A DNA stretch of 64,000 nucleotides from assembly GCA_900142905.1 (NCBI GenBank), contig FSRV01000003.1, positions 186,001 through 250,000 of the forward strand, read 5' to 3'. Positions within the stretch are counted from its first letter, which is position 1; the number at the start of each line of letters is the position of its first letter. The notes under the pieces are model-generated. The model worked only from the letters and a program-made list of their open reading frames with translations, made no database searches and was not told the origin of the DNA. The position numbers and the translations under genes are program-made. This document shows, in pieces, positions 1 through 9,639 of this stretch. Source of the DNA: Burkholderia sp. GAS332. GTDB taxonomy: Bacteria; Pseudomonadota; Gammaproteobacteria; Burkholderiales; Burkholderiaceae.

Positions 1-2
1 GC

Positions 3-1403
3 GAGTGGCAAGCGGGAGCTGAGCAGCGCACGATTCAGGTCGTGAATCCCGCCACCGAGGATGTGATTGGAACCGTAGCGCACGCGGAGCGTGCCGACCT
101 TGATGCCGCGCTAACAGCGGCAAAAAAAGGATTCGACAAGTGGAAGAGCGTCAGCGCGTTCGAGCGCGCGGGCATCATGCGCAAGGCGGCGCAGTTGCTG
201 CGCGAGCGTTCCGCAGATATCGCGCAACTGATGACGCTGGAACAGGGCAAACCACTGGCCGAGGCGCAGGGCGAGGCTATGTCCGCAGCCGACATTATCG
301 ACTGGTTTGCGGACGAAGGTCGTCGCGCCTATGGACGCATGATTCCATCCCGCATCCCGGGTTCATATCAGCTTGTCATCAAAGAACCAGTAGGGCCGGT
401 CGCCGCCTTCTCGCCGTGGAACTTTCCGATTAATCAGGTCGTGCGCAAATTGTCCGCTGCGGTCGCGGCCGGCTGCTCGATCATCGTGAAGGCGCCGGAG
501 GAAACGCCAGCGGCGCCGGCCGAACTGGTGCGAGCATTTGCGGATGCGGGCGTGCCGCCGGGTGTCATCAACCTGGTGTTCGGTGACCCGGCTACGATCT
601 CTGAATATCTGATACCACACCCGGTAATCCGAAAGGTTTCTTTCACAGGCTCGACCGTTGTTGGTAAGCATCTCGCGGCACTTGCCGGCCAACACATGAA
701 GAAGGTGACAATGGAACTCGGTGGCCACGGCCCAGTGCTCGTGTTTGACGATGCTGACGTCGAGACTGCCGCGACTCAACTGGCCACTTTCAAACTGCGC
801 AACGCAGGACAGGTCTGCACTTCCCCGACTCGCTTTATCGTGCAACGGGGAGTGTTCGGCCGGTTTGTCGAGGCCTTTATCGAAGTAACCCGGAAGGCGT
901 GCGTCGGCGACGGTCTTGTGGAAGGTACGACGATGGGGCCGTTAGCTAACGAACGTCGTTTGCGAGCGCTTGAGGGTTTGGTCGAAGACGCGATAGCGGG
1001 CGGAGCAGAATTGCGCGCCGGTGGCCGTCGAATCGGCGATCGCGGATATTTCTTCGAGCCGACCGTTCTGGTGGGCACTGCGCCGTCCGCCCGCATCATG
1101 AGCGAAGAACCGTTCGGACCCGTTGCGGTCCTGAACGCATTTGACACGATCGACGAGATGATCGCCGAGGCTAATCGCTTGCCATTTGGGCTGTGCGCAT
1201 TCGCTTACACGAAGTCCGCGAAGACTTCGCATCGCGTGGCCGCGGAAGTTGAGACCGGGATGATCACGATCAACCAGATTGCAATCGCCTTTCCTGAAGT
1301 GCCTTTCGGCGGCGTGAAGGATAGTGGGTACGGCACGGAAGGGGGGGCGGAGGCACTCGACGCATACCTCAATCTCAAATATGTCTCGCAACTAGACATC
1401 TAG
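3..1403 (+). CDS. NAD(P)-dependent aldehyde dehydrogenase (succinate-semialdehyde / aminoaldehyde dehydrogenase type), 5' end outside window
   Basis: ALDH superfamily enzyme that oxidises an aldehyde to the acid with NAD(P)+. The reading frame is open to the left edge (residues EWQAGAEQ precede the first GTG at 42), so the N-terminus lies outside the window. The catalytic Glu is in [11 protein letters not shown] (about 70% of the way to the Cys-containing loop) and the catalytic Cys in [12 protein letters not shown]. The C-terminal [11 protein letters not shown] loop is typical of GabD-like enzymes. It is followed by an aminotransferase and a polyamine-type ABC importer, so the likely substrate is the semialdehyde or aminoaldehyde made by that aminotransferase (inference). 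A strong hairpin follows the stop, so it ends its own transcript. Confidence 0.92.
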   Translation, partial: EWQAGAEQRTIQVVNPATEDVIGTVAHAERADLDAALTAAKKGFDKWKSVSAFERAGIMRKAAQLLRERSADIAQLMTLEQGKPLAEAQGEAMSAADIIDWFADEGRRAYGRMIPSRIPGSYQLVIKEPVGPVAAFSPWNFPINQVVRKLSAAVAAGCSIIVKAPEETPAAPAELVRAFADAGVPPGVINLVFGDPATISEYLIPHPVIRKVSFTGSTVVGKHLAALAGQHMKKVTMELGGHGPVLVFDDADVETAATQLATFKLRNAGQVCTSPTRFIVQRGVFGRFVEAFIEVTRKACVGDGLVEGTTMGPLANERRLRALEGLVEDAIAGGAELRAGGRRIGDRGYFFEPTVLVGTAPSARIMSEEPFGPVAVLNAFDTIDEMIAEANRLPFGLCAFAYTKSAKTSHRVAAEVETGMITINQIAIAFPEVPFGGVKDSGYGTEGGAEALDAYLNLKYVSQLDI

Positions 1404-1416
1404 AGGCATTCGCCCG

Positions 1417-1450
1417 GACGGGGCGGCATGTGCATTTGTGCCGCCCCGTC
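1417..1450 (+). terminator. Rho-independent-like hairpin after the aldehyde dehydrogenase
   Basis: Perfect 12-bp stem, GACGGGGCGGCA pairing with TGCCGCCCCGTC, around a 10-nt loop, 14 bases after the stop codon. Only a weak T-rich tail follows (ggtttg), so termination may be partial. Confidence 0.7.
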
Positions 1451-1556
1451 GGTTTGCAATGATCCATTCTGGTCCTGCCAGCGGTCAGCGCGTGAGAGAG
1501 CGTACCAGTCGGTACCCTGGTGATGAAAACCCCGACCGGAAATTGATTTTGTTTGT

Positions 1557-1585
1557 TTGACATGCGTGACTTTGTCACATACCAT
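1557..1585 (+). promoter_or_regulatory. Promoter 1 with palindromic operator in the spacer
   Basis: -35 TTGACA (1557-1562), 17-bp spacer, -10-like TACCAT (1580-1585). The spacer holds the palindrome GTGAC-TTT-GTCAC (1566-1578), an ideal place for a repressor. Nearly the same 30 bp recur at 1786-1814, and the palindrome recurs before the MarR gene at 7332. About 200 bp follow before the second promoter; no gene was recognised there. Confidence 0.65.
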
Positions 1586-1785
1586 TGGTTTGAAGATGCC
1601 CTGCGGCCGAAATCTTGAACACGTGCGTTTCAGCGACTTAATTGTCGACTTCACGACGGGATGCAAGGGGGGCGTTGCGCGCGAATCGGCCCAAAAACTC
1701 GCGATAGGGCCTGTTAAAAACTGGGGCCTGCGAGACCGATGCAGCAACGCATGGTAGTAAAAACGCAAGAAAGAATTTTGATTAT

Positions 1786-1814
1786 TTGATTTGCGTGACT
1801 ATGTCACATACTAT
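1786..1814 (+). promoter_or_regulatory. Promoter 2 with palindromic operator, 90 bp before the aminotransferase
   Basis: -35 TTGATT (1786-1791), 17-bp spacer, -10 TACTAT (1809-1814), with GTGAC-TAT-GTCAC (1795-1807) in the spacer. Same architecture as the copy at 1557, so the two look like a duplicated regulated promoter in tandem. Confidence 0.65.
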
Positions 1815-1903
1815 TGTTTCGCGGCCGAAGGTGGTGAGTTTCCAGACGCCTGATTGGCCAGCCATGCAACGACTGAACTTTCACTTCTAGGCAGACGACG
1901 TAT

Positions 1904-3262
1904 ATGGAACACACTTCTCTTCGCGATCGCGACGTTGCGTACCAGATTCACCCGCATACCAACTTTGGCGCCCATGAATCCGCCGGGCCGATGGTGATCT
2001 CCTCGGGGCGCGGCATTTTCGTAACAGACGAGTCGGGCAAGGAGTACCTCGAGGGCATGTCCGGGTTGTGGTGCACCAACCTCGGTTTCAGCGAGCCGCG
2101 GCTGGCGGAGGCGGCGGCACGTCAGTTTGCGCGGCTTCCGTATTATCAGAACTTCGCGAACAAGGCTACCGAACCGGCTATCGAGCTCGCTGAGAATCTG
2201 ATTCGCCACGCGCCCTCGCCGATGTCGAAAGTGTTGTTTCAAAGCTCGGGATCGGAAGCGAACGACACCGCGATGAAGCTGGTCTGGTATTACCACCACG
2301 GCATCGGCAAGCCCGAGAAGCGGAAGATCATCAGCCGGCAACGCTCCTATCACGGCACGTCGGTGGCAACTGGTAGCTTGACGGGGTTGCCGCATATTCA
2401 CCGCGATTTCAACCTGCCCATCACGGGCGTCATACACGTAAGCTGCCCGCATTTTTACCACAGCGCGCAGCCAGGGGAGTCCGAGCAGGAATTTGTCGCA
2501 CGCTTGGTCGATGAACTGGAAAGCACGATCCTGCGCGAAGGGCCGGAGACGGTTGGCGCATTTATCGCCGAACCGGTTATGGGCACAGGCGGTGTAGTCG
2601 TGGCGCCAGACGGATATTTCGAAAAGGTGCAGGCCGTACTGAGCAAATACGAGGTGCTGTTTATCGTCGACGAAGTCATCTGTGGCATGGGGCGCACCGG
2701 TCACTGGTGGGGCTCGAACGCCTATAACCTGCAGCCTGACATGCTGGTGAGTGCCAAAGGCCTCTCGTCTGCCTATCTTCCGATTTCGGCACTGCTAGTG
2801 AACGACAAGGTCTATAGCGTACTGAAGGAACAGACCGCAAAAATCGGCCTTTTCGGCCATGGATACACCTATGGTGGCCATCCGGTGTGTGCTGCGGTGG
2901 CCAACGAAGTCTTTGCGATCTATCGCGAACGCGACGTTATCGACCACGCGAAGAAGGTCGGCGATTATTTCCAGGCCAAGCTCCACGATCGGGCGGAGCA
3001 CCCGCTCGTTGGCGAGGCGCGCGGTCTGGGTTTGATGGGCGCGCTGGAAGTCGTCGCCGACAAGAAAACCCGCATGCCGTTCGCTGCCGACCGCAAGGTA
3101 GCAGCGTCTGTAGCTGCGTTCGCCGCAGAAGCAGGGCTCAATGTACGTCCCTTGGGCGATGCGATCTGCATTGCACCGCCCGTGATCATCACCGAAGCTG
3201 AAATCGATCTGCTCTTCGAGCGGCTCGACGTCGCGCTCGACAAAGCGCTTAAAGCGCTGTAA
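1904..3262 (+). CDS. Class III (omega) aminotransferase, PLP-dependent
   Basis: Fold-type I aminotransferase of 452 residues, full family length. Visible signatures: the substrate/PLP region YLEGMSGLWCTNLGF, the phosphate-binding SSGSEANDTAMK, the Asp of FIVDEVICGMGRTG that contacts the pyridine N, and the Schiff-base Lys in VSAKGLSSAYLP. The family transaminates putrescine, beta-alanine, GABA and related omega-amino compounds with pyruvate or 2-oxoglutarate. With the upstream aldehyde dehydrogenase it would form an amine to aldehyde to acid pair, and the downstream ABC importer resembles polyamine transporters, so a polyamine-derived substrate is likely (inference). Its expression is probably controlled by the two operator-bearing promoters before it. 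Confidence 0.9.
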   Translation: MEHTSLRDRDVAYQIHPHTNFGAHESAGPMVISSGRGIFVTDESGKEYLEGMSGLWCTNLGFSEPRLAEAAARQFARLPYYQNFANKATEPAIELAENLIRHAPSPMSKVLFQSSGSEANDTAMKLVWYYHHGIGKPEKRKIISRQRSYHGTSVATGSLTGLPHIHRDFNLPITGVIHVSCPHFYHSAQPGESEQEFVARLVDELESTILREGPETVGAFIAEPVMGTGGVVVAPDGYFEKVQAVLSKYEVLFIVDEVICGMGRTGHWWGSNAYNLQPDMLVSAKGLSSAYLPISALLVNDKVYSVLKEQTAKIGLFGHGYTYGGHPVCAAVANEVFAIYRERDVIDHAKKVGDYFQAKLHDRAEHPLVGEARGLGLMGALEVVADKKTRMPFAADRKVAASVAAFAAEAGLNVRPLGDAICIAPPVIITEAEIDLLFERLDVALDKALKAL

Positions 3263-3331
3263 CGCCGGCCCCGTGCGATGCGTTCAATCGGGGATCCGGT
3301 CAAAACAATGAAGTCAGAAACAGGAGGAGTC

Positions 3332-4393
3332 GTGAAATACGAAGGCATCGGGTCCGCATTTTGTTTGACAGGGCTGGCTCTCGCCCTGGTCGGACTCACG
3401 GCTGTGCAGCCGGCGTGGTCGGCCGACACGGTTACGTTTGCAGGCTACGGCGGTGACTATCAGAAGAATATCGTGAAGGCGTTAATCAAGCCCGCCGCCG
3501 ATAAGGAAGGAATCGATTTACGCACGGAGAGTCATGATGGTCTGGCTACCGTTCGCGTGCAGGTCTCGTCAGGGCGCCCTGCGTGGGACATCGTGCAACT
3601 AGGAGCGGAGGAATGCGCGACCGGTTCGAGCCAAGGCCTGTTTGAAAAGCTCGACTACAAGCTCATCAACCTGGACGGCATTCCGCCGCAAGCCCACGCA
3701 GACGACTGGATTGCGAGCAACTACTATTCTGTCGTGCTCGCGTATCGCACCGACAAATACAAGAACAATCCGCCGAAAACGTGGGCAGACTTCTGGGACG
3801 TCAAAAAATTTCCCGGCAAACGCGCGCTGGCCCTGCAGCCGCAGGAAACGATGGAGGTCGCTTTGCTCGGCGACGGGGTAAGCCCCGACAAGCTGTATCC
3901 GCTCGATCAGAAGCGTGCCCTAGAGGCGCTCGCGCGGCTTAAGCCAAACATCGCGGCATGGTGGACCACGGGGGCCCAATCGGCGCAACTGATTCGCGAC
4001 GGGGAGGTGGATATGGAAGCGATCTGGGGCAGCCGTATTGCGCCGGTGATGCAGTCGGGTGCGCCCGTCAATTTCACGTTCAATCAGGGTCTGCTCGCGT
4101 ATGCGTGTCTCGCTATTCCGAAGGGAGCCAAACATGCGGCCGAAGCGCGCAAGGTGATCGCGGATGTGGTGACGCCGGCGATTCAGGCGAACATCCCTGA
4201 GGTGATGTCGTTCTACGGCCCCGTCAACGCCAAGGCGTTCGACGTGCGCAAGTTCTCTCCGGACGTACTTTCAAAGGCCAACTCTTCGCCGCAGAACCGC
4301 GCGGCGCAGGTGCCGATGGACGGTGCGTACTGGGGCAAGGACCAGAATCTGCAAAAAGGCAACGAGTCTCTGCGTTCCCTGATCAGTCAATAG
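3332..4393 (+). CDS. ABC transporter substrate-binding protein, spermidine/putrescine (PotD/PotF-like) type
   Basis: Periplasmic binding protein of about 353 residues. The GTG at 3332 is chosen because aggagg lies just before it and it gives a clean Sec signal peptide ending ...QPAWSA|DTVTFAGYGG. The mature part has GYGGDYQKN and NPPKTWADFWDVKKFPG, typical of family 1 extracellular binding proteins for polyamines. It is followed by the ATPase and two permeases in PotFGHI order. A close paralogue lies at 10725, about 6.3 kb downstream. Confidence 0.9.
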   Translation: MKYEGIGSAFCLTGLALALVGLTAVQPAWSADTVTFAGYGGDYQKNIVKALIKPAADKEGIDLRTESHDGLATVRVQVSSGRPAWDIVQLGAEECATGSSQGLFEKLDYKLINLDGIPPQAHADDWIASNYYSVVLAYRTDKYKNNPPKTWADFWDVKKFPGKRALALQPQETMEVALLGDGVSPDKLYPLDQKRALEALARLKPNIAAWWTTGAQSAQLIRDGEVDMEAIWGSRIAPVMQSGAPVNFTFNQGLLAYACLAIPKGAKHAAEARKVIADVVTPAIQANIPEVMSFYGPVNAKAFDVRKFSPDVLSKANSSPQNRAAQVPMDGAYWGKDQNLQKGNESLRSLISQ

Positions 4394-4468
4394 CGTTCGG
4401 CAGAACCCGCGCGTCTCGTGAGACCAGTCGAGGGCGCGGGGCGTGATCCGCATCAAGAGAGGTGGGAA

Positions 4469-5533
4469 ATGGCATCGCAAGTGTTCATCCGCAACGTCTG
4501 GAAGAGCTACGACAACTTTACGGCGCTACAGGACGTTTCGCTCGATATTAATGCCGGAGAATTCGTCACGCTTCTCGGGCCGTCGGGCTCGGGCAAGACT
4601 ACGCTGCTTATGGTGTTGGCAGGCTTCGTTCGGGCAAGTTCCGGCAGCGTGAAGGTAAGTGGGGCGGAACTGCTGCTCAAGCCACCTCACAAGCGCGGAA
4701 TCGGCATGGTGTTCCAGAACTACGCGTTGTTTCCGCATATGACCGTCGCGCAGAACGTCGCCTATCCGTTGCGGCTGCGGAAGATGAACAAGCTCGACGC
4801 AGCCGAGAAGGTCCGACATGCGTTGTCGGTCGTACGTCTTGATGATCTCGGCGACCGCAACATCGCACATCTGTCAGGGGGGCAGCGTCAACGGGTCGCG
4901 TTGGCACGCGCAATCGTGTTCGAGCCGGACATCATGCTGATGGACGAACCTCTGTCAGCACTCGACAAGCAGCTTCGTGAGCACATGCAGATAGAGATTC
5001 GGCGGCTGCATGATCAACTGGGCATGACGACTATATATGTGACGCACGATCAGACTGAGGCGCTGACGATGTCGGACCGTATCGCAATCATCAACAAAGG
5101 TCGACTGGAGCAGTTCGATACGCCAGACGCGATCTACGAGCGGCCCGCTAGCAAGTTCGTGGCAGACTTCATCGGCGAGACGGCGTTCGTTCCGCTCGAC
5201 GAAGCTCGCGGCGAGTTTACTGTGTTCGGTAATCGCTTTCGCACGCTCGCCCCAGTGCCCGACGGTGCTGGTCGTGCTTGGCTCGCGCTCCGCCCTGATC
5301 GCGCGATTCTGCTCGACTCCCCCGTTGACACGCTGAACTGTTTGCCCGGAGTGGTACGGCAGCGCATCTATCAGGGCAATTCAAATCTGTTCTACGTGGA
5401 TTTGCCTGAGGGGCACGAGATCATGATCCGGCGCGGAACCGGTGGAGCCGAAGGGCAGGGGCGCCGCCTCGAGCCAGGTGACCGGATCACCGTCGGCGTG
5501 CGTGCAGAAGATTGCGTGGTGGTACGGGACTGA
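4469..5533 (+). CDS. ABC transporter ATP-binding protein (PotA/PotG-like)
   Basis: Energises the polyamine-type importer. Walker A GPSGSGKTT, Q-loop in FQNYALFPHM, signature LSGGQRQRVALARAI, Walker B IMLMDEPLSALD and H-loop VTHDQ are all present. The C-terminal roughly 110 residues form the TOBE regulatory domain. Start ATG 4469 follows gagaggtggg; its stop overlaps the next gene's ATG, so translation is likely coupled. Confidence 0.93.
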   Translation: MASQVFIRNVWKSYDNFTALQDVSLDINAGEFVTLLGPSGSGKTTLLMVLAGFVRASSGSVKVSGAELLLKPPHKRGIGMVFQNYALFPHMTVAQNVAYPLRLRKMNKLDAAEKVRHALSVVRLDDLGDRNIAHLSGGQRQRVALARAIVFEPDIMLMDEPLSALDKQLREHMQIEIRRLHDQLGMTTIYVTHDQTEALTMSDRIAIINKGRLEQFDTPDAIYERPASKFVADFIGETAFVPLDEARGEFTVFGNRFRTLAPVPDGAGRAWLALRPDRAILLDSPVDTLNCLPGVVRQRIYQGNSNLFYVDLPEGHEIMIRRGTGGAEGQGRRLEPGDRITVGVRAEDCVVVRD

Positions 5534-6453
5534 TGATGAGAGACGCAACCGTAGATGCGCGCGACGTGCGCACGGGCGGCTACGAAGCCGAGAACAAGTC
5601 GGCACTCGCGCGACGTCGACTGTTCGAACAACTGCAATTGGCTGGCTTGATGGTGCCGGCGTTGCTGCTGGTGCTGGTAGTTCTGGTGGCTCCGATTGCA
5701 TGGCTCGGGTGGCAGTCCCTGTTCGATATGTCGGGTGTTCTTACGATCTCGAACTACACACGACTGATCACGCCGGTCTATCGCAACGCTTTCATTACAA
5801 CTTTTGAGCTTTCGGCGATTGTTACCGCTTGTGCACTAGTACTTGGTTATCCACTTGCATACATGCTGGCGCAGTTGCCATCGCGGGTCGCGTCCGCTTG
5901 CTTGGTGTTCGTGGTGCTGCCGTTCTGGACTTCCACGTTGGTGCGCACGTACGCGTGGATGGTGTTGCTGCAGCGCACGGGACTCGTCAACTCCTGGTTG
6001 ATCAGCGCGGGCATCATTGATCATCCTTTGCAACTGGTCAATAACTTCACTGGCACTGTCATCGGCATGACGCACGTCATGCTGCCGTGCCTCGTGCTAC
6101 CGCTCTATAGCGCGATGAAAGCGATCGACCCGGTCTACATGCGGGCGGCGGCCAATTGCGGCGCAACCCCGAGACAGGCTTTCTGGCAGGCGTACTTCCC
6201 AATGACGTTGCCCGGCCTGTCCGCGGGCGTCGTGCTGGTCTTCGTGTTGTGTCTGGGTTTCTACGTTACACCAGCGCTGCTTGGAGGCGGCCGGGTCAAC
6301 ATGCTGTCCATGCAGATACAGACGGATGTCGCGGTATCAGGGAATCCCGGGGCCGCGAGCGCGCTCGGCATCGTGCTTGTGGTTCTAACGATGATCACAC
6401 TCGCCGCGATCGGCAGACTGTTCGGTCTCGAAAAAATGTACGGAGGTAAATGA
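5533..6453 (+). CDS. ABC transporter permease (PotB/PotH-like)
   Basis: Inner-membrane permease of about 306 residues with six hydrophobic segments; the first follows a long charged N-terminal tail (residues about 1-35). The cytoplasmic EAA loop is around AANCGATPRQAFWQAYFPMTLPG. Start is one of two adjacent ATGs (5533 or 5536) that overlap the ATPase stop. It pairs with the next permease to make the membrane channel. Confidence 0.9.
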   Translation: MMRDATVDARDVRTGGYEAENKSALARRRLFEQLQLAGLMVPALLLVLVVLVAPIAWLGWQSLFDMSGVLTISNYTRLITPVYRNAFITTFELSAIVTACALVLGYPLAYMLAQLPSRVASACLVFVVLPFWTSTLVRTYAWMVLLQRTGLVNSWLISAGIIDHPLQLVNNFTGTVIGMTHVMLPCLVLPLYSAMKAIDPVYMRAAANCGATPRQAFWQAYFPMTLPGLSAGVVLVFVLCLGFYVTPALLGGGRVNMLSMQIQTDVAVSGNPGAASALGIVLVVLTMITLAAIGRLFGLEKMYGGK

Positions 6454-7280
6454 TGCTCGGCTACGCAACCGATACCCAGATTACCCATGAGCAGCGCCTT
6501 TGGCTCTATGTCTTCTGCGCGCTGGTGATGATGTTTCTCGTCGTGCCGTGCGCGATTGTCGTGCCGATGTCGTTTTCCAATGCAAGCTATCTGGAATTTC
6601 CGCCTCGTATATGGGGGACGCGCTGGTATCACGCGTATTTCTCATCGGACGAATGGCGGGCGGCAACCGGTGTGTCATTCCGTGTCGCGGCATCGAGCAC
6701 GCTGGTCGCAACTGTAACCGGCACGACAGCCGCGTATGCGCTGCGTGCAATCGAGAGTCGGTGGACGCGCTGGCTGCGCGCGGTCCTCATGCTTCCGATG
6801 ATGGTGCCGCTAATTCTGATCGCGATCGGTACGTTCTTTGTCTACGTCCGCGTTGATCTTAATAATACGATCACCGGGCTGGTGATCGCGCATACGATGC
6901 TGGCGCTGCCATTTGTGATCATCTCGGTGAATGGCGGCCTCGAAACATACGACGCAAATCAGGAACTGGTTGCTCGCAGCCTTGGCGCGTCCCGGCTGAA
7001 GGCCTTTTCTACCGTAACGCTTCCGCAAATCAAGCTGTCGGTGTATGCAGGGATCTTCTTTGCGTTCATGACGTCTTTCGACGAGGTGGTAGTCGCGCTT
7101 TTCGTCTCCGGCGGCGATAACGCGACGCTCACCCGCCTTATGTTCGAAGATATCCGGGACCAGCTTGATCCGACCATCACGGCGATTTCGACATTGTTGA
7201 TCTCAATCTCGGTGATATCGCTACTCGCACTTCAGTGGATCGGGGGGAGCAAGAAGGCGCGGCTGCCCAAATCGGCCTAA
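6450..7280 (+). CDS. ABC transporter permease (PotC/PotI-like)
   Basis: Second inner-membrane subunit, about 276 residues, six predicted helices. The EAA-type loop is ARSLGASRLKAFSTVTLPQIKLS. Its ATG (6450 or 6453) overlaps the previous stop and is preceded by acggaggtaa. The importer gene set ends here; the MarR gene follows after 110 bp with its own operator. Confidence 0.9.
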   Translation: MMLGYATDTQITHEQRLWLYVFCALVMMFLVVPCAIVVPMSFSNASYLEFPPRIWGTRWYHAYFSSDEWRAATGVSFRVAASSTLVATVTGTTAAYALRAIESRWTRWLRAVLMLPMMVPLILIAIGTFFVYVRVDLNNTITGLVIAHTMLALPFVIISVNGGLETYDANQELVARSLGASRLKAFSTVTLPQIKLSVYAGIFFAFMTSFDEVVVALFVSGGDNATLTRLMFEDIRDQLDPTITAISTLLISISVISLLALQWIGGSKKARLPKSA

Positions 7281-7331
7281 GCGGCACAAAACGGGGGCGA
7301 TGCTGCACTACCTTCTGTTCTGATAATATAA

Positions 7332-7344
7332 GTGACTTTGTCAT
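7332..7344 (+). promoter_or_regulatory. Third copy of the GTGAC-N3-GTCAC operator, before the MarR gene
   Basis: GTGAC-TTT-GTCAT, one base off the perfect palindromes at 1566 and 1795, 47 bp before the MarR start. It sits in an AT-rich promoter region (gataatataa just upstream). The location fits autoregulation by the MarR protein. Confidence 0.6.
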
Positions 7345-7390
7345 TTAAAAATTGCCTCGGGGAGTATTGAGGCCGCGTCTGGAGGAGAGC

Positions 7391-7957
7391 ATGGGAACTA
7401 CCGTACGAAAAGGCAAAGGTCAGGCCGCAGATAGCGCCGCTGAGACTCGCGATCTGCGTGACCTCGTTTCGTTTCAGCTGCGTCAGTTGACCAACATCTA
7501 CACGAAGGGTTCATCCAGCGCATATGAGCGCAGGTTCGACCTGACAATGAACGAGTGGCGCTGCATCGCGCTGTTGCATGGAAATCGCGGCATGTCGATG
7601 AACCGATTGGCGGGGCAGGCCCAGTTCGATCGTGGGTTAACTAGTCGCACGGTGCGCGGCCTCGAAGAAAAGGGATTGGTGGCGCGGGAGGCCGATGAGA
7701 ACGACGGGCGCGGCGTTGTGATCACCCTGACCGGCAAGGGCCAGACTCTTGTCGCGCAGATATTTCCGATCGCCGCGGAGCGGAATTCCCAACTGCTGTC
7801 CTGTCTGACGAAAGCAGAGCGGGAACTGCTGCCAACGATTCTCGAAAAACTCACCCATCAGGCGCGGGCGATGCTCGATCAGGAGCGTGAGGCGGCAGCG
7901 CTTCGCGGCGAGACCAATTTGGACCGGATCGACGAGGGCGACTCTCTGCACGCCTGA
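7391..7957 (+). CDS. MarR family transcriptional regulator
   Basis: Winged-helix regulator of 188 residues. The DNA-binding region is RCIALLHGNRGMSMNRLAGQAQFDRGLTSRTVRGLEEKGLV, followed by the wing with the DENDGRG motif. ATG 7391 is chosen because ggaggagagc precedes it; an upstream in-frame start at 7352 has no ribosome site. Its position after the transporter and the shared palindrome before this gene and before the aminotransferase make it the probable local repressor (inference). Confidence 0.88.
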   Translation: MGTTVRKGKGQAADSAAETRDLRDLVSFQLRQLTNIYTKGSSSAYERRFDLTMNEWRCIALLHGNRGMSMNRLAGQAQFDRGLTSRTVRGLEEKGLVAREADENDGRGVVITLTGKGQTLVAQIFPIAAERNSQLLSCLTKAERELLPTILEKLTHQARAMLDQEREAAALRGETNLDRIDEGDSLHA

Positions 7958-8174
7958 AGCAGCGCGGTCGGCATATGCCTGCCGGGTTTGCTTGCTGCTT
8001 GCGCGTATCGGTTTGGTACGCGTTTTAACTTCCCAGTAATCGCATCTGGCCTTGAACCGTCGGAGGGGATACGTTTTTCATTAATTTCGCTTAGTTTGAT
8101 ATAAATAGTTTGTATACCTAAATAAATAAGAATCGTGTGTGTTTGGAACGGTAATAATCTATCAGGAGATCACA

Positions 8175-9344
8175 ATGAGAAAGTGGCTGGTGGTGGCAAG
8201 TATGTCGGGACTGGTTTCAGGCGTGGCGCACGCGCAGAGCAGCGTAACGCTGTTTGGACTGATTGACGAGGGCTTGAACTATACCAACAACGTTGGCGGG
8301 AAAAGTCTCTATGCGTTGTCGAGTGGTGATGTGCAGGGAAGTCGCTGGGGCCTCAAAGGCACCGAAGATCTTGGCGGCGGATTGTCCGCGATTTTCAGGC
8401 TGGAGTCGGGCTTTGACCTCAATAGCGGAAAAATGAATCAGCAGGGGCGCGAATTCGGGCGCCAGGCATATGTTGGGGTAGCGAGTACGCGATACGGCTC
8501 GCTGACGTTCGGACGTCAATACGACTCAGTGACGGACTATCTTGGCTCGTTGACCGCCAACGGAAGCTGGGGGGGAGGCATGTTCAGCCACCCCTACGAC
8601 AACGACAACACTGACGACACCTTTCGTTTGAACAATGCGGTTAAGTATTCAAGCATTGACTATAGCGGTTTCACGTTCGGAGGCATGTACGCATTCAGCA
8701 ATGGCACGGCGTTTGGGCAGAACCGTGCCTTCAGCGCCGGTGCACAGTACGCGAACGGACCGCTGACACTGGCGGCAGCCTATCTCGATATTGATAATCC
8801 GAATGCCGATAGCGTGGGCGCGGTCTCGATCGGGCCTAATGGAAACCCGGATGGCAGCTGGTCCGCTCAACGCCAGCGGATTTGGGGTGCCGGAATCAAC
8901 TATGCCATTGGCGCCACGACACTCGGATTCTCGTTCATCCGGACCGATCTGGAGCGTCCAACTGACACACAATATGCAAACCTTGCGGCGAGTCCCGTGC
9001 TTGGGCCGGCATCGTCCATAAGGTTTGACAACTTCGAGGTCAATGCGAAGTATCAGTTCAGTCCTGCGTTTTATGTGGGCGGCATGTACACGTACACGCA
9101 GATGACCTTCGATGGCACAACGGGACGCGGTGGAAAGCCGAAATATCACCAGTTTGGCCTGATGGCGGACTATAACCTGTCGAAGCGGACGGACGTCTAT
9201 GCGCAGGCAGCTTATGTTCTGGTCGCCAATGCGGCGTCGGTTGACGGTACCGGGCTGGAGGTGGCGTCAAATCCTGACGCGGCGGGGCCTGCATCGACCA
9301 GCCGCCAGGTCATGGCTCGGATTGCGATCCGACATAAATTCTAA
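8175..9344 (+). CDS. General diffusion porin (Burkholderia OmpC-like)
   Basis: Outer-membrane trimeric porin of 389 residues. Signal peptide MRKWLVVASMSGLVSGVAHA, then QSSVTLFGLIDEGL, the conserved start of beta strand 1. The family markers SRWGLKGTEDLGGGLSAIFRLE and FGRQAYVG follow, and it ends in an aromatic Phe after RIAIRHK as required for outer-membrane assembly. Start ATG 8175 follows caggaga. It may admit the substrate of the neighbouring importer (inference). AT-rich promoter DNA lies at 8070-8130. Confidence 0.93.
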   Translation: MRKWLVVASMSGLVSGVAHAQSSVTLFGLIDEGLNYTNNVGGKSLYALSSGDVQGSRWGLKGTEDLGGGLSAIFRLESGFDLNSGKMNQQGREFGRQAYVGVASTRYGSLTFGRQYDSVTDYLGSLTANGSWGGGMFSHPYDNDNTDDTFRLNNAVKYSSIDYSGFTFGGMYAFSNGTAFGQNRAFSAGAQYANGPLTLAAAYLDIDNPNADSVGAVSIGPNGNPDGSWSAQRQRIWGAGINYAIGATTLGFSFIRTDLERPTDTQYANLAASPVLGPASSIRFDNFEVNAKYQFSPAFYVGGMYTYTQMTFDGTTGRGGKPKYHQFGLMADYNLSKRTDVYAQAAYVLVANAASVDGTGLEVASNPDAAGPASTSRQVMARIAIRHKF

Positions 9345-9639
9345 GCCGGCGGTGGGTGATCGCAGCATCGGATCGCAAGGCGGGGCCGGGGAGGGGGCGA
9401 ATTAGCGTGCGCGGCCGCATTGCGGCAAAGCTGTCACAGTGCGGTCGAAGCGGAGACGAGACATTACGTGACATTTGCAACCACCTTCCAGCGGCCCCTT
9501 TCCGATAGTTTGTTTTCTGAAACGTTTTTTGACAATAAATAGTGTAAGTACAGTCATTCTGTATAGGTGACAATATCACTCACCATCGGCTAATGAAAGG
9601 TTTCCGGAAGCGAAACGATCGAACAATTTGGAGAGAACC

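Noticed and set aside
1586..1785. Riboswitch or short leader gene between the two tandem promoters
   Set aside because: A 66-codon frame exists but has no ribosome site or family, and no known riboswitch core was seen; better explained as spacer of a duplicated promoter.
1811..2704. Long leftward frame opposite the aminotransferase gene
   Set aside because: Exact antisense shadow of a full-length, motif-complete gene in GC-rich DNA; no ribosome site and no family.
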